DNA of 64,000 nt from Micromonospora sp. WMMD812 (GCF_027497215.1 NZ_CP114904.1:1798001-1862000); one strand, 5' to 3'. Shown: positions 25,140 to 33,722, counted from the first letter of the stretch. Notes: a model not told the origin generated them from the letters alone. Program-made: numbers and translations.

Positions 25140-25554
25140 CGTCGACCACAGAGGAAGTGACCCAGGCGATGACCAGCACCCTGCCCGCCCTTCACCGGCA
25201 CCTCCCCGGTGCCGGCCAGTCCCGACGTGACAGTGCCCCGCCGCCCACCCCGGGCGGCGCGAGGATCAGTTGGCCCGCCGAGGCCCGCCCCACCACCCGG
25301 TGAGGAGTCGCTCGCCCACAACGGCGAGGATCCACAACACCCACCGGAAACCCGGTGAACGTTAGTGGACACCGCACTAGCTGTATTGCCCAGGGGCCCC
25401 AGGCAGCCGCGCCTCCCACGAGCACAGCCCGCTCGCCCGGTCACGTCATATGACGGCGCCGCCCTTGGCTCAGTGGAGCTCTCGTCGGTCACCCGGGCGG
25501 CGGTGCATCCAGTCAGTGGCGCCGGTCACGGTCCAATCCCGGCAGTCCGGGTGC
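25140..25554. other. Intergenic stretch in the island
   Basis: About 415 bp with no supported coding sequence or RNA. Short frames on both strands lack starts and motifs. Confidence 0.4.
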
Positions 25555-25896
25555 TCAGGGGTTGCCTTCGCCCTCGTTGATCGCCTGGCGGTTGCTCATG
25601 AGCTCGGAACCCCGCCCGGCAGCCTGCGCTGCCGGCGGAGGCGCGGTCGCGGTATCCACGGTCTGCTCGCGCCACTGACCGCCCCCGCCTTTGAGCAGCC
25701 GTGCCACCATCGCCCGAGCCTGCGCCTCAGTGTCGAACTCCCAACGCCGGATACGACCCGTCTCCGAGTCACCGGCCCGCGCGACGACCCGCCAACGCGT
25801 CTCCCGGGTCAGCCACACATCCCGCCGCGCCAGTCGCCCCCACACCCCGTTCCACCAGCGCCGCCCCCTCACATCCACCACCACGGCATAGTACAT
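25555..25896 (-). CDS. Hypothetical protein, possibly integrative-element encoded
   Basis: 113 residues of no recognised family. The first 75 residues have a regular beta-rich pattern (MYYAVVVDVRGRRWWNGVWG, WLTRETRWRVVARAGDSETG, RRWEFDTEAQARAMVARLL) that looks like real protein, while the tail is Ala/Pro-rich. Small Trp/Arg-rich proteins of this general look occur near transfer genes of actinomycete integrative elements, but this is impression rather than a family match. ATG 25896 begins the ordered part. It lies between the island genes and the att copy at 26320. Confidence 0.5.
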   Translation of the reverse strand: MYYAVVVDVRGRRWWNGVWGRLARRDVWLTRETRWRVVARAGDSETGRIRRWEFDTEAQARAMVARLLKGGGGQWREQTVDTATAPPPAAQAAGRGSELMSNRQAINEGEGNP

Positions 25897-26266
25897 ACGT
25901 TCGACAGGACGGTGTTCGGATCCCGGCGTCGACAAAGCCACCAACATCAGCGGCGCGGCGGGGCGGGCGCACTACCAGCGGGGCGATGCAACGCCACTCG
26001 GGTCTTGAGCACGACCGGCGCCCCGACCCCGAACCGCCATAGCGCCGCAGTCCAAAGTGGTCGCCGCACGAGTACGCCCTGCCCTCAGCGCCAGCCCGGC
26101 CGGGTGGGGAATTGATGCCGCATGAGCCAGCGGCGCCAGCGATCCAAATGCGGGCCGTTACGGCGGCGCCCGCCCAGACGAGCGACACAAGGCCCACCGG
26201 AGCCCGGTAGGTCAATAACCGTCCGCTGCTCCCAAACCGCTCCCAAAGGAAGGGGCATAAGCAAAA

Positions 26267-26299
26267 AAGCTCGTTACCGGATACTCCGGCAACGAGCTT
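26267..26299 (+). terminator. Hairpin next to att copy 2
   Basis: AAGCTCGTT...AACGAGCTT stem extended by CCGG/CCGG, preceded by a run of six A. It is followed by CTGACCTGCGG and then the att repeat. The same order (hairpin, TTTGACCTGCG, att) is found at 12201-12241, where it follows an integrase gene. Confidence 0.65.
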
Positions 26300-26319
26300 C
26301 TGACCTGCGGATACAGATG

Positions 26320-26367
26320 GTGGGCGATACTGGGATCGAACCAGTGACCTCTTCAGTGTGAACGAAG
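26320..26367 (-). repeat. att-like direct repeat 2: 3' half of tRNA-Val(CAC)
   Basis: Minus strand reads as the 3' half of tRNA-Val: anticodon arm CTTCG-TTCACAC-TGAAG (anticodon CAC), variable loop AGGTC, T-arm ACTGGTTCGATCCCAGT and acceptor ATCGCCCAC. The D-arm and 5' acceptor strand are absent on the expected side, so this is not a working tRNA gene. It matches 12241-12280 at 38 of 40 positions in the same orientation, 14,079 bp away. Confidence 0.78.
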
Positions 26368-26549
26368 TGGTCTCGAAAGGCAGCACGAGAGCACCCTGGG
26401 GCCGCTGCGTCTCACTGGTCGTGTCGTTCACGCGTCGGCGTCCCCCGGCTCTCCCTCGACTGTGTCCGGCTCTCGGCGGGCCACCGATGGCGCGTCGCGT
26501 GCGTGAGCAATCTGTCCAGAGGTTCGTACGAGCCGTAAGATCAGCGGAC

Positions 26550-26942
26550 ATGACGGTTCTATCCCAGGTTCCGCCAGCGGCTTGGCGTTGCAGCGCACGC
26601 CTTCTTGCCGGTGCTCTTCCCTCGCTCGCGGCCGTCCCGTTGGCCGTAACGCTGATGTTCTTCGTTCGGATGTCAGTCGAAGGCGTCGATGCTGCCACAC
26701 TCAGCAGCGGCGCCTACGATCCGAGAATCGGCATTCTGGAATCCTCCGTCTGGCTATGGGGAACGATTTTTCTGGGGTTCTTCTGGGCGCCCGCTCTCGC
26801 GCTTCTCATGGTGCCGTTTTCGGTAGTGGTGCTCGTGCGGGGCCGAGACCACGTTTCACCTACCGCCCGGCGTCGCCTTCTGATCATTACGGTGGCAATT
26901 ACTACTGCCATTGACGATGTATGCCAATCCGATCAGCGGTGA
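26550..26942 (+). CDS. Small integral membrane protein, C-terminus possibly frameshifted
   Basis: 130 residues with three likely membrane helices (about 15-38, 62-95 with a central Pro, and 108-122). No family recognised. The frame ends AITTAIDDVCQSDQR; the next frame over the same bases reads MYANPISGDVIRWMLD and then stops at 26965. That alternative tail looks more like a conserved end, so a one-base indel near 26915 is suspected. ATG 26550 has no strong ribosome site. It lies just outside the right att repeat, so it belongs to the flank, not the island. Confidence 0.5.
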   Translation: MTVLSQVPPAAWRCSARLLAGALPSLAAVPLAVTLMFFVRMSVEGVDAATLSSGAYDPRIGILESSVWLWGTIFLGFFWAPALALLMVPFSVVVLVRGRDHVSPTARRRLLIITVAITTAIDDVCQSDQR

Positions 26943-27262
26943 CGTCATTCGCTGGATGCTTGATTGACATCAAGCGTTGCCCTCGATCCGCTCCCGCGTG
27001 GCCCTCGTGCTGTCCGCCGCCCCACCGTGCGGTATCGCCGAGGCAGGCAGGTGAGCGCCAAGTCCGGTCGGCGCGGCACGCAGACCGGTCACGCCCGGCT
27101 GGATCCTGCGCAGAGCCCATTCACCGGCCCCGGGGGGCATCCCAGTTGCGGGCGAGTCCGAGAATTCCGTAATCCGGCTTGTCGCCGCGGGTCTCCGAAC
27201 ATGTGGCGGCCGGGCGCACCCGGCTCGGGGGCCGAGCGGCCCGGCACAGGAGGAGTGAGGCC
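26943..27262. other. Intergenic stretch before the sigma-glycosidase fusion gene
   Basis: About 320 bp with no supported gene. It presumably contains the promoter of the gene at 27263; an AGGAGG ribosome site lies at 27248-27253. No promoter boxes can be named with confidence. Confidence 0.4.
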
Positions 27263-29152
27263 ATGTCGTCAACCGGTCGGGGCCTGGCCGACACCGGGCT
27301 GGTCGACGCGGCCCGGCAAGGCGACCGGCACGCGCTCGACGATGTCGTCGCCGCGTCCCTCCCGCTGGTCTACAACATCGTCGGGCGGGCGCTGCGCGGC
27401 CACGCGGACGTCGACGACGTGGTCCAGGAGACGCTGGTACGGGTGATCCGGCATCTGCCCGCCCTCAACGACCCGGGGGCGTTCCGGTCCTGGCTGGTGG
27501 CGATCACGATCCGCCAGGTCCGGGACTGGGAGCAATGCCGGCGCATCGCCCTGCACCGCGACGCCGGGCTCGAGGCGATCCACAACGTGCCCGACCCGAG
27601 CGCCGACTTCGCGGGGGTGACGATCCTCCGGCTCGGTCTCACCGACCAGCGACGCGAGGTCGCCGAGGCGACCCGCTGGCTGGACCCGGGCGATCAGGAA
27701 CTGCTGTCGTTGTGGTGGCTGGAGGAGACCGGCGACCTGGCACGGAACGAGATCGCCGACGCCCTCGGCCTCTCCCCCGGGCACGTCGCGGTGCGGGTGC
27801 ACCGGATGAAGGAACAGATCCAGGGCACCCGGGCGATCGTCCGCGCGCTGCGGGAACCCGGCTGCCCCGACCTGCGCGCCGCGGTCGCCGGCTGGGACGG
27901 CGTCCCGAGTCCGCTCTGGCGCAAGCGGCTGGCCCGGCACGTCCGGGACTGTGCCACCTGCGGGCGTCTGGGTGACACCCTGCTGCCCATCGACCGGCTG
28001 CTCGCCGGCCTGCCGCTGCTGCGGCTCCCGGCCAGCGTCGGCGGCCAGTTTCCGAGCGCGGCCGTGCCGTCGGCCGCCTCGCACGCCGTCGGGTACGACC
28101 CCCCGGTTCCGGCGGCCGGGCACACCGCCGGGACGACTTCACGCGGCGGTGTGCCCACCAGCCCCGACGACGGGCATGGCCTCGTCGGCGCGGTGGGGCA
28201 CGGGCTCCGCGGCCCGCTCGCCTTCCTCGGCGCCGGCGTCGCCGCCGTCGTCCTGGCGGTGACCGTGGTCGTGGTGACCCGGCCGGACGAGCCGCCGGCG
28301 CCGTCGGTGGCCGCCCCGCCGCCCGCCGTCGTCGCCTTCCCCAGCGGATCGCCGTCGCCGAGTCTCCCGCCGAGCCCGCGTTCGTCGGCCAAGGCGCCGG
28401 CCGCGCCGGCGGTCAGTTCGCCGAGGAAGGGCGTCGGGGTGTGGAACTTCGCCGGGGCCAGCCAGGCGTTGGCGAACTCGAAGGCCGGCTGGTACTACAC
28501 CTGGGGCACGCAGCACCCGGGGATCACCACCCCCCGCGGGGCGGCGTTCGTGCCGATGATCCGCAGCGCGGACAACGTCACCGTCACCGAGTTGGCCAGG
28601 GCGAAGGCGGCCGGGCCGTACCTGCTCACGTTCAACGAGCCGGACATCCGCGAGCAGGCGAACGTGACCGTCGAGCAGGCGTTGGACCTGTGGCCGAAGC
28701 TGATGGCGACCGGGAGCACGCTGGGCAGCCCGGCGGTCGCGTGGGGCGGCGCGGACTCCGGCGGTTGGCTGGACCGTTTCATGTCCGGCGCCGCCGCCCG
28801 CGGCCACCGGGTCGACTTCATCACCCTGCACTGGTTCGGCGCCGAGTTCGCCACCCCGCAGGCGGTGGACCAGCTCAAGCGGTATCTGCAGGCGGTGTAC
28901 CAGCGGTACCGGAAACCGATCTGGCTGACCGAGTTCGCGCTGATGCGCTTCGACGGCGGGGGTCAGCAGTTCCCCAGCCAGGAGCAGCAGGCCGCGTTCC
29001 TCACCGCGGCGACGACCATGCTCGGCGAACTGCCGTACGTGCACCGCTACGCCTGGTTCGGCCTGCCCGCCACCGACAAGGACCGCTCCGGGCTGTTCCG
29101 CGACGGCACCGAGACGACTGCGATCGGCCGCGCGTTCCAGGTCGCCCGCTGA
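27263..29152 (+). CDS. ECF sigma factor fused to zinc motif, membrane helix and GH128-like glycosidase
   Basis: 629 residues in one uninterrupted frame. Sigma-2 at about 25-95 (HADVDDVVQETLVRVIRHLP), sigma-4 at about 135-190 (RNEIADALGLSPGHVAVRVH), an anti-sigma-like HxxxCxxC (His226, Cys230, Cys233), one membrane helix at about 318-338, a Pro/Ser-rich linker to about 388, and an outer domain resembling glycoside hydrolase family 128 (Asl1-like beta-1,3-glucanase): Glu459 in LLTFNEPDI and Glu557 in PIWLTEFALM are the expected acid/base and nucleophile. Topology puts sigma inside and glycosidase outside. ATG 27263 follows AGGAGG. Inferred role: sensing or cutting a glucan and releasing sigma activity. 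Confidence 0.88.
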   Translation: MSSTGRGLADTGLVDAARQGDRHALDDVVAASLPLVYNIVGRALRGHADVDDVVQETLVRVIRHLPALNDPGAFRSWLVAITIRQVRDWEQCRRIALHRDAGLEAIHNVPDPSADFAGVTILRLGLTDQRREVAEATRWLDPGDQELLSLWWLEETGDLARNEIADALGLSPGHVAVRVHRMKEQIQGTRAIVRALREPGCPDLRAAVAGWDGVPSPLWRKRLARHVRDCATCGRLGDTLLPIDRLLAGLPLLRLPASVGGQFPSAAVPSAASHAVGYDPPVPAAGHTAGTTSRGGVPTSPDDGHGLVGAVGHGLRGPLAFLGAGVAAVVLAVTVVVVTRPDEPPAPSVAAPPPAVVAFPSGSPSPSLPPSPRSSAKAPAAPAVSSPRKGVGVWNFAGASQALANSKAGWYYTWGTQHPGITTPRGAAFVPMIRSADNVTVTELARAKAAGPYLLTFNEPDIREQANVTVEQALDLWPKLMATGSTLGSPAVAWGGADSGGWLDRFMSGAAARGHRVDFITLHWFGAEFATPQAVDQLKRYLQAVYQRYRKPIWLTEFALMRFDGGGQQFPSQEQQAAFLTAATTMLGELPYVHRYAWFGLPATDKDRSGLFRDGTETTAIGRAFQVAR

Positions 29153-29281
29153 GCAGACGGCCGGGGGCGCGGCGTCGACGGCCCCGACCCGTGACTCTGT
29201 CGAGAATGGACCGTGTGCGGGTACGCTGTGCCGGTCGCACGAAGCAGTGCCCTCGCCCGACCGAGCCGATGGGAGCTTGGC

Positions 29282-30079
29282 ATGGCCGGCCCGGATTCTG
29301 AACTCGCCGCGCAGCTTCAGCCCGAGGTGCCGCACGCGGCGCGGATCTGGAACTACTGGATGGGCGGCAGCGACAACTTCCCGTCCGACCGGATGGCCGG
29401 TGACGCCGTCGTCGAGGTCTACCCGGAGATCGCCGTGATGGCGCGGCAGTCCCGTCGGTTCCTCGTCCGGGCCGTGCGGTTCCTCGCCGCCGAGGCGGGC
29501 GTCCGGCAGTTCCTGGACATCGGGACGGGCCTGCCCACGATGCAGAACACCCACGAGGTCGCCCAGCGCGTCGCGCCCGAGTCGCGGATCGTCTACGTCG
29601 ACAACGACCCGATGGTGCTCGTGCACGCCCGTGCCCTGCTGTCCGGCGCGACGTCCGAGGGCGCGACCACGTACGTGCCCGCCGACTACCACGACCCGGA
29701 GGGAATCCTGGTTGAGGCGGCGGAGACGCTGGACTTCGCGAAGCCCGTCGCGGTGATGTTCATGGGTGTGATGGGCTACGAACCGGATCTGGACGTGGTG
29801 CGCTCCATCGTGCGGCGGACGATGGCCGCCACCGCGTCCGGTAGCCACCTGGTGTTCTGGGACGGCACGAACACCAGCCCGGCGGTGGTCTCCGGCGCGA
29901 AGCGGCTGGTGGAGAGCGGCGGCGTGCCGTACATCCTGCGCAGCCCCGCGCAGCTCGCCGGTTGCTTCGACGGGCTGACGATGGTCGAGCCCGGTCTGGT
30001 GCCGATCACGTCGTGGCGTCCGGACGACGGCGACACCGAGACGGTCGACGCGTACGGCGGTGTGGCCCGCAAGCCCTGA
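29282..30079 (+). CDS. SAM-dependent methyltransferase, DUF574 (Methyltransf_19) family
   Basis: 265 residues of the actinobacterial DUF574 methyltransferase family. The family start HAARIWNYWMGGSDNFPSDR is followed by the SAM-binding motif I FLDIGTGLPTMQNTHEVAQ, motif II VYVDNDPMVLVHARALL and a late PGLVPITSWRPD. Such proteins occur in dozens of copies per actinomycete genome and their substrates are unknown. ATG 29282 begins the family region; there is no strong ribosome site. It follows the sigma fusion by 129 bp on the same strand. Confidence 0.9.
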   Translation: MAGPDSELAAQLQPEVPHAARIWNYWMGGSDNFPSDRMAGDAVVEVYPEIAVMARQSRRFLVRAVRFLAAEAGVRQFLDIGTGLPTMQNTHEVAQRVAPESRIVYVDNDPMVLVHARALLSGATSEGATTYVPADYHDPEGILVEAAETLDFAKPVAVMFMGVMGYEPDLDVVRSIVRRTMAATASGSHLVFWDGTNTSPAVVSGAKRLVESGGVPYILRSPAQLAGCFDGLTMVEPGLVPITSWRPDDGDTETVDAYGGVARKP

Positions 30080-30219
30080 CCGGTTCGCCGGTCCCGGCGG
30101 CTGAGGGAATCGACGGACAGGCGGCGCGGATGTCGGGACAATGCTCGGTGACGAGGCGAGCCGCTGGGGGCGGGAGCGGATGACGGCGTATCCGCCGGCG
30201 GGCAAGGGGGTGGAGTGGG

Positions 30220-30501
30220 ATGTCGAGTGAGCCGGAGCCGGGCCTTGTGCCCGAGCATCTGCGGACCACCGCCTACCGAGGTGACCCGATCCGGATGACG
30301 GTGGACGGGGAGGAGTTCCGGGTGGGTGTGCGCGCCGAGTCGCCCGGCACGTACGACTTCGACTGGCTCACCGGGCCGCACGAGTACGGCTTCGCCCTCT
30401 CCCGATCCGGCGGCTACGAGCTGAGCCGGTCCGAGATGGAGGAGGCCATCCGCGGCTTCCTCGCCGAGATCGATCCCGCCACCGGGTACCTGGCGGAGTG
30501 A
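30220..30501 (+). CDS. Small conserved hypothetical protein
   Basis: 93 residues, acidic, no signal peptide or membrane helix. The sequence has an ordered middle with alternating strands (IRMTVDGEEFRVGVRAESPG, YDFDWLTGPHEYGFALS) and an amphipathic C-terminal helix (RSEMEEAIRGFLAEID), which is convincing as protein, but the family is not recognised. Start ATG 30220 is preceded by GGAG at 30212-30215. It converges on the oxidase gene, whose stop lies 50 bp away. Confidence 0.65.
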   Translation: MSSEPEPGLVPEHLRTTAYRGDPIRMTVDGEEFRVGVRAESPGTYDFDWLTGPHEYGFALSRSGGYELSRSEMEEAIRGFLAEIDPATGYLAE

Positions 30502-30550
30502 CGGCTGCGCCGGAGCGCCGGCGCTCGATCGCGCACGACTTTCCCGTCTT

Positions 30551-32209
30551 CTACCGCGCCGTCCCGGACCTTGCGACCGGACGGCCGTGGCGCAACGGAT
30601 CGATCACGACGCCGGGGTTGAGGATCCCCGCCGGGTCGAGTGCCGCCTTGCCGGCCTGGAGCGCGGAGGCGAACAGGTCGGGTCTCTGCTGGTCGTACCA
30701 CGGCCGGTGATCGCGGCCCACCGCGTGGTGGTGGGTGATGGTGCCTCCGGCGGCGATCAACGCCTCGGAGACCGCTGTCTTGATCTCGTCCCACTGTTCC
30801 ACCGTCCTGCCCCACGCGCCGGCGGCGTAGATCCCGAAGTACGGCGCGGGGCCGTCGGGGTAGACGTGGGTGAAGCGGCAGGTCACGACCCCTACGGCGC
30901 CGACCTGGTGCATCGCGTCCGCGGCGGCGGCGTTGACGGCCGCGCGCAGCGCGTCGAACCGGTCCCATGTGCAGGCCGTCTCGACGGTCTCCACGATCAT
31001 GCCCCGCGCCGCGAGCGCGTCCCGCTGGTACGGCATCCGCAGGAACGAGGAGCGCCAGGTGTCGGCGGCTCCGCTGCGGGCGGCCTCGTCGGCGGTGTCG
31101 GTGTAGCGCGGCGGCTCGGGCAGGTCTCCGCCGTGGTCGCGGCACAGCTCCAGCGCCCGTTCCATCCAGGCGGTGACGGGGTGATCGGCGGATTCGAAGC
31201 CGAGCACCAGGACGGCGGTGGAGGAGCCCGCGTTGATCAGTGCCTCCATCGGGTCCAGGAGGCGGCAGTTGGCCGGGTGCAGCCCGGACTGCGACAGCGC
31301 CCGCACCGCCCGTACGCCGGCGTCGTAGTCCGCGAAGGCCACCGAGGCGCCGGCGCGCCAGCGGGGCCGGGCCTGGAGCCGGACCCAGGCCTGGGTGATG
31401 ACGCCGAGCGACCCCTCGGAGCCGAGGAACAGCCGGTCGGGAGAGGGGCCGGCGCCCGAGCCCGGAAGCCGGCGGGTCTCGACGACGCCGGCGGGGGTGA
31501 TCACCCGCAGCGACTCGGTGAGGTCGTCGATGTGGGTTAGCTGCGTCGCGAAGTGGCCGCCGGCCCGGGTGGCCAGCCAGCCGCCGAGGCTGGAGAACTC
31601 GAAGGACTGGGGGAAGAACCGCAGGGTGTACCCGTGCGGCCTGAGCTGCTCCTCCAGATGCGGGCCGAGAACCCCGGCCTGGACGAGCGCGGCCCGGCTG
31701 GTGGCGTCGACCTCGAGGACCCGGTTCATGGAGGTGAGGTCCAGGCTGACCACTGCGGAGTACGCGCCGCCCACCCGGGGCTCGACCCCGCCCACCACCG
31801 ACGTGCCGCCCCCGAAGGGGACGACCGCGATGTTCGCGTCGGTGCACCAGTCCAGCACGCGGACGACGTCGGCCTCCGAGGTCGGGCGCACGACGAGGTC
31901 GGGAACGTCGGACAGCTTCCCCAGCAGCGCCCGCACCACGTCGCGGAACGCCTGACCGTGGCTGTGCGCCAACCGGTCGCGGACGTCGTGCGAGGCGATT
32001 GGCGCCAGCGCCTGCGGCGCCCGGACCCGGCTGGCGCCCACCCCGAACGACTCGATCGGCGGCGCGTCGTGCATGGTCAGGTCCACGCCCGGGAGCATCG
32101 CCGCGGCGCGCCGGCTGAGTTCCGCACCCTCCGGGCCGGCCACCGCGTCCTCGACGGTTCCCCAGCCCCACCACGAACGCGTCCTGCCCGGCACGGCCGC
32201 ACCACCCAT
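30551..32209 (-). CDS. FAD-binding oxidase, alkyldihydroxyacetonephosphate synthase-like
   Basis: 552 residues of the vanillyl-alcohol-oxidase superfamily. The start RSWWGWG and the order of parts resemble alkylglycerone-phosphate synthase. FAD-binding segment: VVRPTSEADVVRVLDWCTDA, VPFGGGTSVVGGVEP and SLGGWLATRAGGHFATQLTH, then GSEGSLGVITQAWVRL. The C-terminal cap has THVYPDGPAPYFGIY and GTITHHHAVGRDHRPWYDQQ, containing the His cluster of the active site. Actinobacteria lack obvious ether-lipid synthesis by this route, so the substrate is uncertain; it may be a D-2-hydroxyacid-type oxidase. Cytosolic. Confidence 0.85.
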   Translation of the reverse strand: MGGAAVPGRTRSWWGWGTVEDAVAGPEGAELSRRAAAMLPGVDLTMHDAPPIESFGVGASRVRAPQALAPIASHDVRDRLAHSHGQAFRDVVRALLGKLSDVPDLVVRPTSEADVVRVLDWCTDANIAVVPFGGGTSVVGGVEPRVGGAYSAVVSLDLTSMNRVLEVDATSRAALVQAGVLGPHLEEQLRPHGYTLRFFPQSFEFSSLGGWLATRAGGHFATQLTHIDDLTESLRVITPAGVVETRRLPGSGAGPSPDRLFLGSEGSLGVITQAWVRLQARPRWRAGASVAFADYDAGVRAVRALSQSGLHPANCRLLDPMEALINAGSSTAVLVLGFESADHPVTAWMERALELCRDHGGDLPEPPRYTDTADEAARSGAADTWRSSFLRMPYQRDALAARGMIVETVETACTWDRFDALRAAVNAAAADAMHQVGAVGVVTCRFTHVYPDGPAPYFGIYAAGAWGRTVEQWDEIKTAVSEALIAAGGTITHHHAVGRDHRPWYDQQRPDLFASALQAGKAALDPAGILNPGVVIDPLRHGRPVARSGTAR

Positions 32210-32289
32210 CTGAACGGCGGGTAAGTTACCTGCCGGTCATGTTGGCACAGCCCGACCCGGTCGGCGGGGACGCTCAACCCGTCATGGAC

Positions 32290-33102
32290 TCAGTGACCGG
32301 CAGCGGCGTTGCCGTCGCCGAGCTGTTTCACGATCTCCGCGAGCACCGCGTCGGTCTCGGCACTCGGCCTCAGCAGCATGAAGGCGTGCGTCATGCCCGG
32401 GTACTCGTGCAGCGTGACCCGGGTGCCCGCCGCGCCGTCGGCGAGGCGGGTGAGCCGCCGGGCGTCCGGGGTGAGGATGTCGTTGGCTCCGGCGAAGACC
32501 GTCACGCGGCCGAGGTTCGCCAACGGCCCGTTGACCGGGCTCAGCCACGGCGCGGACAGCTCGTCGCCGCCGGCCCACATCCGCGCCAACCTCGTCAGGT
32601 CCTCGGTCGACGACATCGGGTCGTACGGCTCGAGGGCGGGGATGTCGGGGTTGGTCATCGTGGCGTCGAGCCAGGGCGACATCAGGATCAGGTCCGCGGG
32701 CCGTGGGTGGCCCTCCGGCAGCGACTGGACGAGCGCCATCGCCATGGTTCCGCCCGCGGAGTCGCCCATCATGGCGAACCGCTTCGTGCCGCTGCGCCCG
32801 GCGACGTGGTCGTAGAGCCGCCGGAGGGTCGGGAACACGTCGCGGTGGGTGTGTCCGGGGGCGACCGGGAAGTCGGGCACGGTGAACGCCCGGCCGGTGA
32901 GCGCGGCCAGGCGGGCGATGAGGTCCTGGTGCGTGGGTTGCAGGCGGCTGACGTAGCCGCCGCCGTGCACGTAGAGGACGTGCCCGGTGACGTCCTCCGT
33001 GCGGGGTGTCACCTCGTAGACAGGCCACCCCTCGAACGGGCGCTCGGTGACGTTGATCTGTCGCAGCAGGGTGGAGGCGGACCTGTCGGCGTGACGGGAC
33101 AT
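32290..33102 (-). CDS. Alpha/beta hydrolase of the HSL/acetyl-esterase family
   Basis: 270 residues of the hormone-sensitive-lipase family: oxyanion motif LYVHGGGYVSRLQPTH (HGGG), nucleophile elbow MMGDSAGGTMAMAL (GDSAGG), Asp in FAGANDILTPDA and His in YPGMTHAFMLL. Expected to hydrolyse short-chain or steroid-like esters in the cytosol. ATG 33102 follows AAGGA with eight-base spacing; a TTG at 33105 abuts it. It is followed on the same strand by the oxidase gene 80 bp away, so the two may be cotranscribed. Confidence 0.9.
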   Translation of the reverse strand: MSRHADRSASTLLRQINVTERPFEGWPVYEVTPRTEDVTGHVLYVHGGGYVSRLQPTHQDLIARLAALTGRAFTVPDFPVAPGHTHRDVFPTLRRLYDHVAGRSGTKRFAMMGDSAGGTMAMALVQSLPEGHPRPADLILMSPWLDATMTNPDIPALEPYDPMSSTEDLTRLARMWAGGDELSAPWLSPVNGPLANLGRVTVFAGANDILTPDARRLTRLADGAAGTRVTLHEYPGMTHAFMLLRPSAETDAVLAEIVKQLGDGNAAAGH

Positions 33103-33165
33103 CAAGGGTTCCTTCGGTGCTCGTGTGGCGTGCGTCGGACGGGAGTCGTTGCCGGGTCACACCGG

Positions 33166-33196
33166 CCGCACGGGTAGGCGGCGCCTACCCGTGCGG
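33166..33196 (-). terminator. Terminator of the DoxX-like gene
   Basis: Perfect 15-bp inverted repeat CCGCACGGGTAGGCG with a one-base centre, 8 bp after the stop of the DoxX-like gene on the minus strand. Confidence 0.8.
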
Positions 33197-33203
33197 CTGG
33201 GGT

Positions 33204-33551
33204 TCATGCGGCGGAGGCCAGGCGCAGGGCGACGGCGGCGAGCGAGACGATCAGGAGCACGGTGGGCGGGAGGATCATGCGGTCGCGTACGCGAAGGTGC
33301 GCGCCGATCGCGCCGAGGAAGTAGAGGACGAGGCCGGTCCCGGCGGCGACTCCGAGGGGCCACCACAGCAGACCCGCGAGAAGTCCCAGGGCGCCGGCCA
33401 GTTCGAGGGCCGCGAGGACCGGGGCGATCTTCAGTGCTCCGACCCGGTCCAGCGTGGCGACCTGGGCCGGTGAACGGTGCAGTTTTCCGATGGCGGACAC
33501 CACGAGGAGGGCGGCGAAGGCGACGCTGACCACGAGGGTGGCGATGAACAC
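33204..33551 (-). CDS. DoxX-family small membrane protein
   Basis: 115 residues with four membrane helices: VFIATLVVSVAFAALLVVSA, then IAPVLAALELAGALGLLAGL, LGVAAGTGLVLYFLGAIGAH and ILPPTVLLIVSLAAVAL. The first loop has the DoxX-like GKLHRSP segment. DoxX-like proteins in actinobacteria take part in redox-linked membrane complexes or quinone handling, but many are uncharacterised. GTG 33549-33551 has TAGGAG just upstream. It is divergent from the TetR gene at 33723 with the operator between, and so is the likely target of that repressor. Confidence 0.85.
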   Translation of the reverse strand: MFIATLVVSVAFAALLVVSAIGKLHRSPAQVATLDRVGALKIAPVLAALELAGALGLLAGLLWWPLGVAAGTGLVLYFLGAIGAHLRVRDRMILPPTVLLIVSLAAVALRLASAA

Positions 33552-33660
33552 GGTGACTCCTACCGAGAGGTGCGGTGCGGACGGGTGATGGCGGCCTGCG
33601 CCATTCGTCCGGATCGCGGTTTGTGATGGTCTGTCCGGTCGCCGGCCGCGCCATAGTCGA

Positions 33661-33701
33661 GACCAGTCTCCGGTACACGGTATAACGGAGACAGGTCTCC
33701 G
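33661..33701. promoter_or_regulatory. TetR operator between DoxX-like and TetR genes
   Basis: CGGAGACAGGTCTCCG at 33686-33701 is a perfect 7+2+7 palindrome. A third half-site GTCTCCG lies at 33666-33672 inside GACCAGTCTCCG, which also forms an inverted repeat with 33686-33697. GTCTCCGGTA occurs twice in direct orientation. The site is 22 bp before the TetR start. Confidence 0.8.
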
Positions 33702-33722
33702 GTATTCCCGTACCATCACGGC

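Noticed and set aside
26122..26361. Small frame ending GDTGIEPVTSSV
   Set aside because: This peptide is a common mis-annotation produced by reading through the att/tRNA-Val 3' sequence; it is not a gene.
26320..26367. Intact tRNA-Val gene
   Set aside because: The anticodon arm, T-arm and acceptor 3' strand are present, but the 5' half is absent on the expected side, so it is an att remnant.
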